Shown: positions 63,607-64,000 of the stretch, in pieces | Layout: each line of letters opens with the position of its first letter | How positions within the stretch are numbered: the stretch's first letter is position 1 | Assembly: GCF_029946505.1 (NCBI RefSeq) | Contig: NZ_JARZHG010000054.1 | Span: forward strand, 1 to 64,000 | Origin: Polyangium sp. y55x31 | GTDB lineage: Bacteria > Myxococcota_A > Polyangia > Polyangiales > Polyangiaceae | Direction: 5' to 3' | Length of the DNA: 64,000 bases | Made by a program: the position numbers and the translations under genes | Notes under the pieces: model-generated | Databases searched by the model: none | What the model was told of the DNA's origin: nothing | What the model saw: the letters and a program-made list of their open reading frames with translations, nothing else

Positions 63607-64000
63607 TCACGCACCAGTCACGGCGTCGATTTGCCGATCCGGATGAGCGGCCTGGAAGGCCGGTAGCGACGCGCATTCTTCTTCGATGCGCACGAGCGAG
63701 GGGAACGCAGTGACGTCCACACCGAAGCGCCGTGCAGCAAAAAGTTGGGGCACGAGGCACGCATCGGCCATCGTGGGCGCGTCGCCCACGGAGAATCGGC
63801 CCTGGACGGGCCCGGCGAGCGATTGGTACGCGGCGAGGCCCTTCTCGATGAAGCGGCGCGCGAACGCCTGCTCGTCGCCGCCGAGCTCGGTCTTCACGAG
63901 CTTGAGCACCGAGAGGTTCTGGAAGGGCTGGATGCCCGCGTTGATCGTCTCGGCGAGCTGCCGCGTCCGCGCGCGGAGGAACGAATTGGCCGGCAGGAGC
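63607..64000 (-). CDS. maiA: Maleylacetoacetate isomerase (zeta-class GST), 5' partial
   Basis: The C-terminal 131 residues of a zeta-class glutathione transferase; the N-terminal thioredoxin-like domain lies beyond the window. Readable motifs: LLPANSFLRARTRQLAETINAGIQPFQNLSVL (family hallmark) and FSVGDAPTMADACLVPQLFAARRFGVD. It isomerises maleylacetoacetate to fumarylacetoacetate with glutathione, two steps after HppD. The stop is 16 bases from the hppD ATG. The fumarylacetoacetase gene is not in the window. Confidence 0.9.
   Translation of the reverse strand, partial: LLPANSFLRARTRQLAETINAGIQPFQNLSVLKLVKTELGGDEQAFARRFIEKGLAAYQSLAGPVQGRFSVGDAPTMADACLVPQLFAARRFGVDVTAFPSLVRIEEECASLPAFQAAHPDRQIDAVTGA

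Overview
The window is very GC-rich, gene-dense bacterial DNA. Its gene content suggests a myxobacterium of the Polyangium/Sorangium type. The reasons are the many lipoproteins with glycine-rich 'GGTGG' linkers, a cysteine-repeat plus beta-helix surface protein, PAS-STAS signalling, large IPT/NHL lipoproteins and several DUF2169 proteins. The genus is an inference. No rRNA, tRNA, CRISPR array, insertion sequence or integrase was seen.

Layout. 1-4082: a partial mosaic surface protein and two small lipoproteins. 4084-7351: a leftward operon encoding a 2Fe-2S flavin reductase, a MerR regulator and a ferritin-like di-iron protein, preceded by a perfect 23-bp palindrome over its promoter. 7554-15783: an unknown protein, a membrane M28 peptidase, a CocE/NonD-type hydrolase lipoprotein, an OPT oligopeptide transporter and a PAS-STAS protein; the last three could form a peptide salvage group. 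15784-18632: a Septu-type antiphage pair (PtuA ATPase and PtuB HNH nuclease) with an unknown gene downstream; a 21-22-bp repeat array abuts the ptuA promoter. 18866-23652: RNase R family nuclease with an amphi-Trp protein, a nucleotidyltransferase and a DHA2 efflux pump. 23683-28603: two paralogous envelope proteins, an alpha/beta hydrolase lipoprotein and a DUF4145 protein.

28711-57593 is mainly an orphan type VI secretion (T6SS) effector island with no structural core genes. The leftward cluster (39207 to 28711) holds VgrG, a PAAR protein, a DUF4123 adaptor, a lipase-like effector, a small partner, a VgrG with a C-terminal toxin-like extension, a likely immunity protein, a beta-propeller and a possible chaperone. 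A rightward cluster (45614-54030) holds a third VgrG, DUF2169, a PAAR-like/RHS protein ending in a small methyltransferase-like tip, and a candidate immunity protein. Two more DUF2169 proteins and a VgrG-tip-like protein follow. Between the clusters lie a YkgJ protein, a beta-helix lipoprotein and a 1228-residue IPT/NHL lipoprotein.

57590-64000: small lipoproteins, MsrB, a Uma2 nuclease, and a leftward tyrosine/homogentisate catabolic operon (maiA-hppD-hmgA) cut by the window end.

The most general signal is in the promoters. At least five genes have a -35 box, an 18-nt spacer, a -10 box, exactly six bases and then the start codon. This geometry predicts leaderless transcripts. Many convergent genes have almost no bases between their stop codons, and one pair overlaps.
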